This document shows, one piece after another, positions 11,106-22,917 of a stretch of 64,000 nucleotides of DNA. This DNA comes from Nemertoderma westbladi (taxonomy: Eukaryota; Xenacoelomorpha; Nemertodermatida; Nemertodermatidae), in assembly GCA_032718475.1 (NCBI GenBank), contig JAUCBJ010007171.1, positions 37,170 through 101,169 of the forward strand, in the 5' to 3' direction. Each line of letters starts with the position of its first letter. Within the stretch, counting starts at the first letter, position 1. The position numbers and the translations under genes were made by a program. The notes beneath the pieces were generated by a model. That model saw only the letters and a program-made list of their open reading frames with translations, made no database searches and had not been told where the DNA came from.

Positions 11106-12435
11106 ACACTGGACTACTAGGATCGGCATGCTGCATTGCAGCTGCATTTTTAAGAATGCTGTGCCGGCTTGTCAACAAAATTGCACCGCCACAACTCCCT
11201 ATCACCCATGACATTTGCTAGATCATCCGCATCTTCAAAGCCAGTGTCCTTTAAGATGCGTCTCAAGAAAGTCATGGGCTGTCCACCATGCTTATTCACT
11301 CCATGAGGCTGCCAAAGTAGAAGATTATGCACTGGCTGGTCCTCACGGCGAAAGCAATGTCCTGCAAAGCGGAGGCGATTTTGTTCTAGTGTCAAGCTTG
11401 TGGGAACCAATGAGACACCTCCAATGTTATATAGTGTCTGGTTGGAGATGTGTGCATTGTACTTGACACAATGAACCCGGCGTAGCATTCTTGTGAATGT
11501 GCCATCCAGAGATTTGGTGTCCTCAGCAGTTAGAGCCCAGCATGGACTCCCGTAGAGGAGTACTGGAACTACTGCTGCTCTAAATAATCGGACCTTAAGT
11601 TTCCGATTAATTTTCAGTGACTTCCAAATCCTGGAAAACCTCACTGGAAGCAGCATGTTCTAATGAGCTGAGGAGCCGTTGGGCTCCCTCTAGTGATTCT
11701 GAGAGTGCTGCTAAGTCATCAGCAAAGTCTAGATCAGTTAGGTACTTGGTAGGATTTCCTCGACTTCTGGAGCCAGTAGGCAGAGTTATCATCACACCAT
11801 CTTCATTATGATGATCTAAGGACATGCATAGAACATAGTCAACCACAATTATGAACAAGAATGGTGCAAGTGTGTCTCCGTGGAGGACGTCCCATAACAC
11901 TTCAAATGGTTAGGTGTCACCGTCAACAGTAGACACAAATGTTGTCGAACCATGAACCATCGTATACTGATCTGATTGCTGCAATAATTTCATCAGGAAT
12001 CCCATATAATGAAAGTATGCTGAACATACTTGAGCGAGAGACTGAATCAAAGGCGTTGAAGAAGTCAACAAAGATAACAGCCAGTTGCCTGTCTTTCTTT
12101 TTTGATAACTCTTCAATTATCCTTCTAAGTGCCAAAATGGGCTCCCTGGTCCCACGACATTTACGGAACCCATTCTGATTTCCACGGAGCAGTCTCTCAA
12201 TGGGATCCCTGATGTGATTTAATAGAATTCTATTGTATAGCTTTGCAGCAATCGAGATCAATGAGATTCCCCGAAAAGAACCATATAGTGTTAGGTTGCC
12301 CTTCTTGGGAACTGGCACCAACTTATTTGTTTTCATTTCTTGTGGGACTCTTGTTGTTCGGTACATGTCCACTATGATTGTATAGATGAGCTTTAAACAC
12401 TCAGGTATTTTAAAGACCTCATGGGGAACACCATC
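11106..12435 (-). pseudogene. Non-LTR reverse transcriptase gene, copy 2 (5'-truncated, frameshifted)
   Basis: Reverse transcriptase of a non-LTR retrotransposon, in three pieces on the minus strand. 12372-11923 carries the RT fingers and palm start (KLVPVPKKGN, GNQNGFRKCRGT, AVIFVDFFNAFDS). 11900-11607 carries HGDTLAPFLFII and the catalytic DFADD. 11656-11150 carries the C-terminal region (PVLLYGSPCWALT, then CFRREDQP). Frames differ and part of the thumb is deleted. The sequence style recalls the RTE/CR1 range of clades, but I cannot fix the clade. The 5' side is cut by the family B LTR near 12436. The 3' end (GCTGCATTGCAGCTGC...) recurs inside element C. Confidence 0.8.
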
Positions 12436-13700
12436 TTTTGCTGCACACGCTAACTGTATATCGAAATCTTATATTTTTATCAGAGAATCATTGAATTTCT
12501 GCGCGTATGATATTTATGCCTATCTCATGTTGTATACTGTGTGTATCATGTACATATGTTTATAGTATCATAATAACCTTTGTGCGGCATTGTGCGAGTG
12601 CAGCTATTGCAGGTGCATTTCCGTGCGAATTACTGATTTAGTCAAAGAGTTTACTTGTGTGACTGTGGTTTAATTTAACATTATTAGTGGTGCGTTTGCG
12701 AAGTCAGTAGAAGACCAATCACCCGAGGGAGTGTACAGGCACACTGCGTGTGAAATGGCTAATTACTAATAAATTACTGCATTCATTACCGTAGCTTAAT
12801 AATTTAGTCAGTGTTTGTATGGTATGTTATGGACGCTATTATTAAAATTGTTTTACTCCTTCAGTTTTATATTTACAGTAACTAACATCCTACGCCAATT
12901 TCATTCTGAACATAGCCATTTGTTTGGATTACAGGTGACTGCAGACATATATATTTATTCATAACAATATTATTTGCAGCAATAATCTCAGTAGTACTTG
13001 TACTTAGGATTTGAAATAAGCCCTACACATTAATTAGTTGCTCGTGATTTATTGCGACTTACAACTTAATTTTATCCCATGGCAATTTACATCTTGCCTC
13101 ACAACGACATACCATTCCAGACAATTTGTCGCGGAGTGCTTCAACCCAGCCATATACTTACTACAAATCACGAGACTAAACTTCTTTGTTCAACCTACTC
13201 AGGCACGACATACCAATTCCCCTGCCATTATTAGTGCTGATTACTTCCATTGAGTGTTGAGACGTAATACACCCCCACGGCTATCAACATACAATAGCGT
13301 GGCTCAACGTTTCCCATACCTATTGGCTTTGTGTGGCCTAATTGCTTGTCCAGTTCGTGGAATTCAGAGTGTCGGCTCCTTCCTATTGAATGGTAGTCCA
13401 TAGCAACGTTCTTGAATAGCATCACTGAATTGACAGTAGCGGATGGCATTTACTCGGATTACAGTAGACAGCAACTACTAGCGGTAAAACAAGAATTGTA
13501 AAAGCACTTTAATGATACTTGTTACTCCCGTTCTCTTTGAAAGGCGCTTCTTAATTTATTTGAGATAAAGCCACCCAGCGGGAGCAAAGAGTATTACATT
13601 CTTAATAATAGCCAAATTATTCATTTCTCTAGGTGGCGCAAATAGAATAACTTCTTTGGTGATTAGTTATTTATTTTGCAGAATAAATACTTGGTTAACA
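12436..13700 (+). repeat. Family B 5' LTR plus leader (3' boundary not resolved)
   Basis: The first roughly 100 bases (TTTTGCTGCACACGC...) match the sequence at 62467-62570 with about seven mismatches by eye. That second copy sits downstream of family B's last ORF, as expected for the matching 3' LTR. The start lies at the break of the non-LTR fragment. The two copies diverge after about 100 bases, so the LTR/leader boundary before gag (ATG 13755) cannot be placed. No gene was seen here. Confidence 0.5.
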
Positions 13701-13754
13701 GGCCTTTATAGTTACAACATACTATTTGTGCATAGATTACATTAACTTGACATC

Positions 13755-16538
13755 ATGTCTGAGTCAGATATTGACACTGAACCATTTGTCCAACAACCAG
13801 TGGTCACGGCTGCCCCTCATACTAACATTCCCCCTTCTGTCGACCATGTTGCGCCACCTGCCCCCAACAAGAAATATTGGGACAGATCCCGCATCAGAAC
13901 TAGACAATTTACCGGAGGGATTGTAGATAACACAAATGTAGAACCACCCATAACTAGCATTGTACAAACTGGAGTGAGCTCACCATCACTACTAGTAATG
14001 AACACATCCCCTATTATGTTCGCCCCTTCACCCAACAGCAATGAGGAATTGCACCCCCTGATCAATAACACCCTTTCGCAGAACATTGTAGATGAAACAA
14101 TTCCTGTTCACCCGCAAGCAAGACTAGATTACTGGCTGGAGGAGATCGACAATTACCGGGAAAGGGTGGCAACCGGAACTGTAGCTTCTGAACAGGAGGT
14201 TTATGGGAAGTCTCCGGGAAGTATCTAGTAGGCACACGACGCAGAGCTCGCTGCCATAGTTTGCAGACAGTTAGCGGAAGTGGCGGTAATAGCCGGGAAG
14301 GCACTCACCCTTGAAAGGCTACATGGGCCGACCATTCCCCCGGGTGTGGATATAACATGTTCCGGTACCGTAGCACTGAGCAATCTGCGCACAGTCTCAG
14401 AGGATTCCGGAGAAGATGAGGATATGGATGCGATATCCCGTTATCTACAGTCTTATATAGCTGTGGTAGGAGAGACCGAACTTCATAGGAGGTTAAAGGG
14501 TTTGGCCCCCTCCAGCCCTGAATCAGCAGCCATCCTAGATGAGATAGACACTGAGCGCGACCTGTGGGCACAGATAGAGGGACATAAGGCTGATATGGAA
14601 ATCTTGGAAATGGAGACCAGACCTGCCTCCATATAATAGAGACAGGACACCCCCAAAGCAGACTGATTTGGATCATCTGAGACCATTGAACTCGCGGCCC
14701 CCCCTGGGTAGGTTACAGGAGGAAGATGAGCCAAACGATCCCGGGTTCGAGATCTATATAGATCCGCGGGAACGGGAACCACCTCAGTTGGTTGCACCCC
14801 CCTTGTGCGGTATATCAGCTGATCCGATCGACCCAGTAGTAGCTCCACACTTGAACATGAGAGCAACCCCATGCCATAATAGAGATGTTGTACCACCAGC
14901 AGTGGCACCAATTGTAGCTAAAGAAATACACAGTGAAGCCACAATCTCAAACCATACCTCTCGTATAACTTGCCCAGAACCCCCCAAACTTACTACCTGT
15001 CTAGTACCTTAGCCCAGCCTAAGGACGATAGAATGTTATTCGGCACTGGAATATCCCCAATCACCAGCTTGGCAGAAAATGATATTACATGCGTTACCAC
15101 ATGGTAACGAAGGAGGAAACAATAATATGATATCAATGGTATTCATGCCGAGAATACAGTACATCAGAACGACTAAAGCTCATATCTAATCGAACTTTTA
15201 CTAAACTCCTCAGCAGTCCAAACCGACCTCACCAGACATATGGCTAGAAACGAAGCCCGACAGTGCGTCTCCTCAGGTCAAATTTTAAAGTTTGATGGTG
15301 ATGAACAGAAATGGTTACCCTTTGCAGATTTCTGCAAAGACAGTATTCTAGAATCACCATTGAGTGAACGTGAGAAGCTTAGATATTTAATAAGTTGCCT
15401 GGAAAGACCCCTAAACAGATGGCTGCAAAATATGTGGGCCATGTAGATGGCATCAACACTGTTTGGGATACTCTAAAGGAGCGGTATGGCAATGAAGAAA
15501 GCTTGGCACGCAACATGTATGACAGATTAATCTCTAAAAATAGATCCACTCAAAACGGGATCGTGGAGTTTAGAGATGAAGTAGAGGAAATTTGTCGCCA
15601 GCTTGAATGGCTAGGACAGAAACAAGTGTACGATAGAATCATGACAGTACAGTTTGTTTCCAGTGCGCTTGCTTCCAAAGGGCTCCACTGCGACCAGATG
15701 GGATCGATACACTTACAATTACAAACTTAAACATGGATGTTTCCCCGATATGAACTCATTTAGAGGCTTCTTGAAAGCGGAAACCTCCACGTATCTTATC
15801 ACAATGAACCGGGAAAAAAGCACCCGTTCAGACACAAAAAACACTGATAAGACAGCATCTAAGAAGCGATACGCTTATGTCACCAACTATGAAGAGTGTC
15901 TCTCTGATCACTCTGGTTCAGACACAGAGGGATGTGAAAGCATATATTACGGTGAAGTGAACTCCAGATGTGAAAATAAGCACAGTGGCCAAGGCAAGAC
16001 AAATAGGAGAACACCTCCTCCCAAGGCTAATAGCACCCCCAAGAATGCATATGTGGATAACCGTAAGGCGACCACGAAAACCTATAATACAATCACAGCT
16101 GGCACAACCAACCTTAAGTGCCCCCTTTGTAAAATAGACGCACATCCACTTGCGAAATGCAACACCTTCATAAAAAAGACACTAAAGTAGAGACGAAAGA
16201 CGGTTTTAGACTTGGCAACATGCTTCTTGTGTCTTAGACCGGGACATTTGCGACGTAAGTGTAGACTAATGAACGCAAAAGCGTGTCCGGTGTGTCAGGG
16301 CTCCCATAACCCTTTGCTACACCTAGACCAGACCCCGAAGGAAGAGCTAGACCAACGTGTACACTTCACTGATGACGAGACAGACTCATCCGATGAAGGA
16401 CCGGATGCATTCTACTCCGGAGAATTTACTGACGACGATGAATGCTGTAACCATGTCAGTGTGTATGAAGCCTTTACCTATGAGGAACCAGCATCAGAAG
16501 ATTGTTTCAAATTGGAGAACAATGCATACAGATGTTGA
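13755..16538 (+). pseudogene. Gag of family B (multiply broken)
   Basis: It starts with ATG at 13755 (MSESDIDTEPFVQQ) and is recognisable to about 16538 through at least six changes of frame or stops (pieces 13755-14228, 14280-14636, 14668-15012, 15240-15446, 15395-15730, 15654-16190, 16212-16538). The capsid block (FDGDEQKWLPFADF near 15290, EKLRYLISCLE near 15374, then the ERYGNEES region near 15480) aligns with family A. Zinc knuckles are at about 16111 (CPLCKIDAHPLAKC), 16218 (CFLCLRPGHLRRKC) and 16285. Family B lacks the long Ala-rich coil of A and C in the part preserved here. It is an old, inactive copy. Confidence 0.8.
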
Positions 16539-16871
16539 TAGGCCAAAATGTACCCGAGGCTTTAGAAATTCTGGAGAAACGACCCAGACATCCGGAACCA
16601 ATGTCAGCCTACGCCTGTCGGACGAGAGTGGGATGGTTCTGTACCGGGCCTTCCCGGAAAACTCTACTAGAACGATAAGGACCGACAAGTACAGACACTG
16701 ACACTCACAATTTAGTGACCCAACTCTGTAACGAGACCATAGAGACTGAAGAGGACATATTGACTACCACTGACCAAACCGACAGTGATAGTGATGCACC
16801 CCTGTCCTCCTCAGACCAAGACTGTTTCCTTACTAGGTACAGTGAACCTGACATCGTGTCCCCAATGACCG
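16533..16871 (+). pseudogene. Protease C-terminal remnant of family B
   Basis: The block LIGQNVPEALEILEKRP (from 16533) followed by CRTRVGWFCTGPSR (near 16614) matches the C-terminal part of the family A protease. The active-site DSG region is missing, because Gag runs directly into this block. An acidic linker follows with stops, and the family A2 LTR begins at 16872. Confidence 0.7.
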
Positions 16872-17976
16872 TGTTCACGCTTTTAGACCTTTAGCAGTTT
16901 AACCTGCCAATTTTAGTTGTCCTCTTGTTTATAATTCGACTTTAGCGTATATCAATTACCTAGTGTACTGAAGTTACATCAGCCGAAGCCAGTCTGTGCG
17001 CGACCTTTCACCCACGGTTTTGGGAGACTGGATTCGGATTCCTTGAGAGTTATTGCAGTGTAGACCTACTATATCATTCGATTGATCGTTACTATATAAT
17101 CTCTGACAATATATTTACTTTCGGGGAAAATATTAACAGTTCCTTTAGGACGTGGCGCTTTAAGTATAAAAATAGAGTTTTGACTTATACTAATCACAAC
17201 TAGATGGCCACAGAGTTTCGTAAATAGCGCATTCTTTAGGAGATGCTTTATTAACCTTCACACTACTTCACACTACTTCACACTAATCTGCCGACCGTCA
17301 CTGAATTTGATCATAAATAAGGAGGATCGCAACTGACACATGTAGGGATTATGAAATAGCATTTAATTCACACAACACCTATATAATGTAAGTCGCAGTT
17401 GCTACCGGTAAACCTGTTCCTCTTACCTTTAGTAATCAAGAAGATTGGGGGTTTTATGATTATTTATCGGTATTCTCCAAATATAACAACAATATCCATT
17501 AATATAACAACAATTAATAACAGACCTAAACAGAAGTAAAATAGTGCGGTGAACAGTCAGTTAATGAGAAATGATGATACCATGTGAAATTAGTAAGGTA
17601 GGTAAGGAGGGAGGGTAATAGATTTACGTTCTTATAATCAAAGCCATCTGATGTTCCTAAGCTAAAGTCTGAAACTTCCGCACAGAAGCACAGAAAATTC
17701 TGAGTTATTTCTGAGGCTCAGAAAAAATTAAACAAAGACCATAATGCATTGCGCGAGTTTCCATAGGCCTCTGTCAGACATAAAGGGAAAATTGCACTGA
17801 TTGGCTGAACGAGGCAGAACAAAGAAAAATTCCACGTCCACAAAGAATCAGCTGATAGATGTCGTCACACCAGCTCCAATTCCTTCCCGTCGCGTAGTTG
17901 GATAAATTTAGGGCTATTTTAGAGTATTCTGCGCATTGCGGTAAAATGACTTGTTAAGTCCGCAAAAGCTTTTACA
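16872..17976 (-). repeat. 3' LTR of family A copy A2
   Basis: Read on the minus strand it starts TGTAAAAGC at 17976, right after the purine tract, and ends ...GCGTGAACA at 16872. It is about 1.1 kb and collinear with 7486-8711 and with the split 5' LTR at 31981-37511. Shared blocks include GTCTAAAAGCG near the end and the CCTAAAGGAACTGTTAATAT block near 17130-17150. Confidence 0.85.
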
Positions 17977-18002
17977 CCGCTCCCAGAAAATGGGATTTAA
18001 GT

Positions 18003-18425
18003 CTATAAAATATAAAAATCACAGTTTCTAAAATATAAAAAATACTCTAAACGAAGTTTTTTGAGGCTAGCTAGAGTCTTTTTCTCTTTGGGGCGAGCCA
18101 CTTTACTAGGAGGGCTATAACTCCTGGGTGAGGGGTGCAATACAATTGCATCGGAAGGTTTAGGGTTACGGTCGGTGTATCCGCCGGTCGAGGTACCCGT
18201 TTGATCTATATCAACCTCAGTGGAATGAGGTCGAACAACCTTTAGAGTGCGTTTCAGGACAGCAGCTCTTACTGGTCCCTGACGAGTCGTTTGCATGAGA
18301 GCGGTAGGTGGACCGTGAGTAGTGAGAAATTTCCTCGGTTTGATGGTTCTTTTCAACTCGCGTTCTCTATATTCATATGGTCGTCTATGAACTTCTTGTA
18401 GCTCTGGATGCGAGTTTATGAACAA
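18003..18425 (-). CDS. ORF-X of A2, C-terminal piece
   Basis: 140-codon open frame in a different frame from the upstream piece (18416-19387), overlapping it by a few bases, so a frameshift probably lies near 18420. It is rich in Arg, Lys, Pro and Thr (for example RELKRTIKPRKFLTTHG, then SPRSYSPPSKVARPKEKK), like a basic tail. Copy A1 keeps a similar tail (VKWLAPKRKG near 7330). Function unknown. Confidence 0.55.
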   Translation of the reverse strand: MFINSHPELQEVHRRPYEYRERELKRTIKPRKFLTTHGPPTALMQTTRQGPVRAAVLKRTLKVVRPHSTEVDIDQTGTSTGGYTDRNPKPSDAIVLHPSPRSYSPPSKVARPKEKKTLASLKKLRLEYFLYFRNCDFYIL

Positions 18426-19387
18426 GTCACCGTATTTATCAATGGTAGAAACTTTAAACTGTATGTAGGATCTTCTGGTTTCACCATATAATATTGAGTT
18501 AAATTGACATAATAAGGATGGTCTTTGACCCCATAAAATGAGTTCGGTAAAGGTCTAGCGCGTAGGTTGACCTCGTGTACCATACGACGGACAAGATCCG
18601 CTCGATTGTCCGGAGGTTCAATGAGTATACCATCGACACGAGCAGCCTCGATTGGCGGACATTGTAACATAGGAGCGTCAGCGATAAGATCTCTAGATCT
18701 TAGGTTGATATAAACCGGTTGGGGTTGTACCGTGGCGAAGAGTTTGTCTCCGAAATGGGGAACCATTGAAGGATGAATAATGGTTTTGGAATAGAGATTA
18801 GTCATAAGGATTTGAGCTTCTGGCTGGGCTAAAGCTGCTTCTTCTCTCTTGTCCATTTCGATATGCTTCTCCTTGAGCTGATTTTCCTCCGCTTGTTGTT
18901 GGAAGCGTTCGTCCAAAAACTCTTGCAGAGAGTAGGTTCGTCCAAGTTCGATGTCTTCCTCGAGATTCTGGATTTCCCGAACGAACTGGGGTAAGGCTAA
19001 TTCCTTTACCACTTGGACTTGCTGCTGCAATTTACGTTTATCTAAACAATCGTAGGTTCCTTTTCCGATCTTTTGTCGAATAGCATCTAACGTGTTTCGT
19101 ATAACGCTCTCCTCCACCTCGGTGACAGGTTGTATTGGAGTTAAACCGTGACGATTATACGGGTTGAACGGAGATATTAGATGTCCGCATCCCAATCCGG
19201 CTAGGTAGGATAGGCGAATATCTACAGAGCCCACAACCGGAGTGCCACTGACTAATTGTTCGGGTAACACTAGATCTTTGAACAATGAGTACAATTCAGG
19301 AGGATCCGTCATACTATTAGGATCAAGAGTCTGAGGTCTCACTAGGGAATGAGGAGGTCTGACCGAGTATTCCGGAACTCTGATCAT
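18416..19387 (-). CDS. ORF-X of A2, middle piece (unknown protein shared with family B)
   Basis: 323 codons in the same frame as 19403-20212, separated only by a TAA, so the two were probably one protein. Blocks shared with family B's ORF-X (40652-42250) include VLPEQLVSGTPV near 19270, IHPSMVPHFGDKLF near 18770, IADAPMLQCP near 18690 and SFYGVKDHPYYVNL near 18530. It contains a charged helical region (about 18820-19000). No signal peptide, no membrane segment and no enzyme motif that I can recognise. It sits in the position an env gene would occupy, but it does not look like an envelope protein. Confidence 0.7.
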   Translation of the reverse strand: MIRVPEYSVRPPHSLVRPQTLDPNSMTDPPELYSLFKDLVLPEQLVSGTPVVGSVDIRLSYLAGLGCGHLISPFNPYNRHGLTPIQPVTEVEESVIRNTLDAIRQKIGKGTYDCLDKRKLQQQVQVVKELALPQFVREIQNLEEDIELGRTYSLQEFLDERFQQQAEENQLKEKHIEMDKREEAALAQPEAQILMTNLYSKTIIHPSMVPHFGDKLFATVQPQPVYINLRSRDLIADAPMLQCPPIEAARVDGILIEPPDNRADLVRRMVHEVNLRARPLPNSFYGVKDHPYYVNLTQYYMVKPEDPTYSLKFLPLINTVTCS

Positions 19388-19402
19388 AGGTTTATTTAAG
19401 GA

Positions 19403-20212
19403 TCATTTGAGTCGAGCGAGTGTGGGTGATACATCGAACAAGTTTCGCTCGAAGCTCCCGTAAGTATAGCAAGTAAAACTGTGTTTAGCCCAACGTCTCC
19501 GTGGATGTTTATGTCTTTCCGTTTGTTGGTTGGGTCTAGGGCATTTGTCGCAATAATACCAAAGACGCACGTCTTGTAGGGGAAACGCTGGTGATCTTTC
19601 TCCAGTTTTACAATATTCCTCCATCTGTTCGAAGCTATCCGGTACAACAGGTAGTGGTCGATCGGCGGTAAGATACATCATAGTGAAATAGAGTCGTTTG
19701 AGTTCTATCATAGGGTTATGATGTATACCTTGAGGATATCGAGTTTCTAGATTTTGTTGACTGGCTACATTGAGATATGTTTCTCTCAGGAATTCCAAAT
19801 ATTCGTTGAAGTCACTGCGTTTATCTGGCTCTTCAACGTCTTCACTTTCGAGTCGGTTTCGAATAGAATTTTCGCGTTCGATTCTCAGTTTATCATTCCG
19901 ACTCTGCTGGGTATGATATTTAAACAGGATCATTTCGGTGTCTACATCGTCCGTATCGTGTAAATCGATAGGATGACCAGTAGTTAAGAAGTCCATATAC
20001 GTACCATTATGATGCGTATAGCGAGCGGTTAATTTTCTATAGTCCAATTCACGTGTGAGCTGTTCCTTTGACATTGGCGGTTCGATATAACGGCCATCAT
20101 CCTCCATAGTATGTTGACTAGCGTCGCCGCTTATTAAACTATCAACAAACGCCTGCAATGGTAGGGTATATCGCTCCCTGATACCAAGATCATCTTCTAT
20201 CAACTCAGTCAT
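19403..20212 (-). CDS. ORF-X of A2, N-terminal piece (unknown protein with Cys/His motif)
   Basis: Starts MTELIEDDLGIRERY; 269 codons to a TAA, after which the same frame continues. The central block FLRETYLNVASQQNLETRYP (near 19740-19800) and PMIELKRLYFTMMYLTADRP (near 19655-19715) are strongly conserved in family B (41071-41200). A CDKCPRPNQQ...HSFTC arrangement (near 19470-19560) could bind zinc. The same ATG and first residues are kept in A1. Family not recognised; a nucleic-acid or Gag partner role is only a guess from position and the Cys/His motif. Confidence 0.7.
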   Translation of the reverse strand: MTELIEDDLGIRERYTLPLQAFVDSLISGDASQHTMEDDGRYIEPPMSKEQLTRELDYRKLTARYTHHNGTYMDFLTTGHPIDLHDTDDVDTEMILFKYHTQQSRNDKLRIERENSIRNRLESEDVEEPDKRSDFNEYLEFLRETYLNVASQQNLETRYPQGIHHNPMIELKRLYFTMMYLTADRPLPVVPDSFEQMEEYCKTGERSPAFPLQDVRLWYYCDKCPRPNQQTERHKHPRRRWAKHSFTCYTYGSFERNLFDVSPTLARLK

Positions 20213-21932
20213 AGCTGCTATATGAGTTTATCGATATTATAATTAATTATAATTTAGGCTAGCGGTCGTCGCTGCATCCCCCTCAATGCCCCCGGACAGC
20301 GCAAGATCCTCAACGCTGATATACTGTCGTCGCTGTGCCTCTCGCCAACGTAGTAGCTACACAACGACAACAATAACCAGCGTGAGTCACTCCACTGTCC
20401 GTCCCAAGGGCTTAGATTTACTGGGGGTTCTTGCTACAGAGGCAGGGTAACTTTCACAACTGCGACTCGCTACTGTAAACACACTTTAGTAGTAACATTC
20501 ACCTATAAATACACAAATTCCACACTCCTGTCACAAATTGTACACATTCGGGCCATTTGTCCGTTAGTCAAGTGCCTTTCAGAATGCCACGTTATTATTA
20601 TGTATCCCTGGAAACTAGCAGGGTGCTATTTATTCCGCATGCTATTCAATGGGGCAAGCTTTCTATTGTTCTTTTAACTCGCTTCTAATTCTAGCGTGGT
20701 TGTTGCTATGGTGACATTATGGAAAGCTAGCAGTAGAATTAGGGTAATTCTCATGCATACAGATCTGGGATGCTATTTAATAGTAATTCTTTAATTGTCA
20801 ATATTCCCATTTATACATGATTTTATGAATTTTATCGGCTATTGACTGTACACTGGAGATTCTCGGACACTAATATGCTTAATAGGGTGAATCTCCGCTC
20901 CCATGATCTATTAATTAATGGAATTTTGGGAATGTTATAAATTGTATAAAATGACGATTTATCAAATTCATGAGAGGATATGAATTTAAAACTTATTCCC
21001 GTAAATTTTATTATTTGATATTAAAATAGACACAATTTTATTCCAGAACATGTCTGGGGACTAGGATCCTTAATTCTATAAATTTTGTCTTTTTAAGAGT
21101 ATCGGTAAGTGCTACGATATCTTAATCGACTAGAATTTTAGAGGATCTAAATTTTAACAGATTTTTGATTTATAGATATTCTAGATTTAATTTATCTGCA
21201 TTTACTCTATTATAACATTTGTTTTAATAGATTTTATAAATATTTATTAAATATTTAATATTTAAGATGGGCACCGATTTATTCCAGAACATGTCTGGGG
21301 ACGTTAACCACTGATTCTAGAAATTTGTCTTTCAAGTATATCGGTGCGTGCCGCGATATCTTAATCAACTAGAATTTCAGATGGTCAAAGGGTTTAACAG
21401 ATTTATTTTGCGTTTTAACGCTACTGTTAAATGGATATCATTCTACTATATGTATTATTTAATATACGGTATGAGAGCAATATTGCAAGAAGCAATGTCA
21501 GTGAGAAGAGGCAAGTCGTTTCCAAGGTCTACCCAGAGCTTGGTTTAGCCGAGACACGAGGATCTGAACTTTGCATTCCTAATACTCTACTTACTAATAA
21601 TACTTGACTACAGTAGGGGCGGTATTGTACTTTTAATAAGTACGGACATTTCATCTTACTGTAGTCACTTATTTATAGTACGATACGGACAGTAAGGAAA
21701 GAGAAAATGAATTATTTCTCGCCGTTAAACGAAATATATAATGCTAAGTAATTAAGTAATAAACGCGAATATATATTGCACTAATCTACTGAATAATCGC
21801 TAAAATAATATTCTACTAAGTAAAATTAAAGAAAACGATTATAATAATAAAATTACATAATAATGCATACATAAATATAAAAATAATAAAAAAATATAAA
21901 ATAATATAGTCACACACCCACTCCAAACGCTG
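20213..21932 (-). other. Family A non-coding spacer between pol and ORF-X (copy A2)
   Basis: No gene. It is homologous to 4430-6081 of A1 in inverted orientation. It contains a tandemly repeated unit of about 230 bp (21030-21160 and 21265-21400), each with an ATTCCAGAACATGTCTGGGG box and a GATATC hairpin. The island shared with family B (reverse complement of TAAACCAAGCTCTGGGTAGA) is at about 21527-21546. The end next to pol (about 21640-21930) is extremely AT-rich. Confidence 0.6.
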
Positions 21933-22535
21933 TTATGTTGGGGAGTCCCTAGATGTTTGTTGGATTAGGGAGGTGGTCGTGGGAAGAGTATCTTGCCTTC
22001 CATAGTTACCGGATAACTCTTTGTCTCTTTCCAGTAAACATAAACGACCAACTGGGCGATTAAGTTGTTGTGTTTCGAATACAATTTCAGGTTTCTTAAA
22101 GTTACGTCGCATGACGACGAGTTCTACCGATTGCACCAAACCATCATCAGAGATATGAGTCTTGATGATACGACCTGTCTGCCACCGCTTACGTGGAAGA
22201 TCTGATTCCACAATAAGGACCATGTCTCCGGCGCTGACGTTTTCTTGCTGCGCAAACCACTTGGTTCGAAGTTGTAGCGTAGGCAGATAATGTTTTTCGA
22301 AATGGTCAGCAAAACGACGGGATAACAACTGCATAAGTTGCCAAGTTTGTCGGCAGTATTCGTCTCCGTCCGTGATTTCCGATCGTGGGAGCAGGGCTAC
22401 AGGTTTCTTCAGTAGGAAATGCACGGGTGTTAGCGCTTCTAGGGAGTCGGGACTCGATGAGACTGGCATAAGCGGTCTCTCGTTGAGATAGGCAGCGATT
22501 TCCTCCATTAACGTCCGCAAAAGTTCGTCGGTGAG
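21933..22535 (-). CDS. Pol C-terminus of A2: end of integrase and DUF5641-like domain
   Basis: Begins in the last part of the integrase (TLMEEIAAYLNERPLMP near 22465-22517; LTPVHFLLKKP near 22405), then the DUF5641-like domain typical of BEL/Pao (RTKWFAQQENVSAGDMVL near 22225-22280; SDLPRKRWQTGRI near 22170), ending NYGRQDTLPTT at the stop near 21933. The DDE core of integrase that should lie before it is deleted: RNase H-linker sequence runs into this piece near 22540. Confidence 0.85.
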   Translation of the reverse strand, partial: LTDELLRTLMEEIAAYLNERPLMPVSSSPDSLEALTPVHFLLKKPVALLPRSEITDGDEYCRQTWQLMQLLSRRFADHFEKHYLPTLQLRTKWFAQQENVSAGDMVLIVESDLPRKRWQTGRIIKTHISDDGLVQSVELVVMRRNFKKPEIVFETQQLNRPVGRLCLLERDKELSGNYGRQDTLPTTTSLIQQTSRDSPT

Positions 22536-22917
22536 GTTTTAGGTTTGACTTTCTCTGCTCCCTTGGCTTGTCTAATCTCAGCTGTGGTGAGATGAGGAGG
22601 CCATTCATCCTCTTATGTACTTAGGAAGTCGGGTCCACCTAACCAGTCTGGAGTATCTATCAGTTCTTGAGGAGTTGCTCCACTGGAGGCGATGTCGGCT
22701 GGATTAATCGTCCCCGGGCAATGTCTCCATTGATCTACATAAGAGCGACTGAGTATAATGGCTACTCTGTTGGTAACGAATACGCTGAACTGACAGACTT
22801 CATTGGTTATATACTCCAGAACGAGTAAAGCATCAGTCCAATAGACAGTTTTCTCCAGTGGATAGTCGATCTGTTCTGTTACATTCCGGCCGATGGCTGT
22901 AGCGTATAGAGCCGCCT
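22536..22917 (-). pseudogene. RNase H remnant of A2, frameshifted from RT
   Basis: Continues the domain of 22918-24159 in another frame: RAELKAALYATAIGRN near 22885-22935, VYWTDALLVLEY near 22815-22850, then WRHCPGTINPADIAS near 22690-22735. These are the E and D motifs of RNase H and the conserved exit sequence. At least one stop (near 22617) and the junction to the deleted integrase core follow. Confidence 0.75.

Noticed and set aside
18416-20212. Envelope gene of an errantivirus-like element
   Set aside because: No signal peptide, furin-like site, fusion peptide or membrane anchor is visible.
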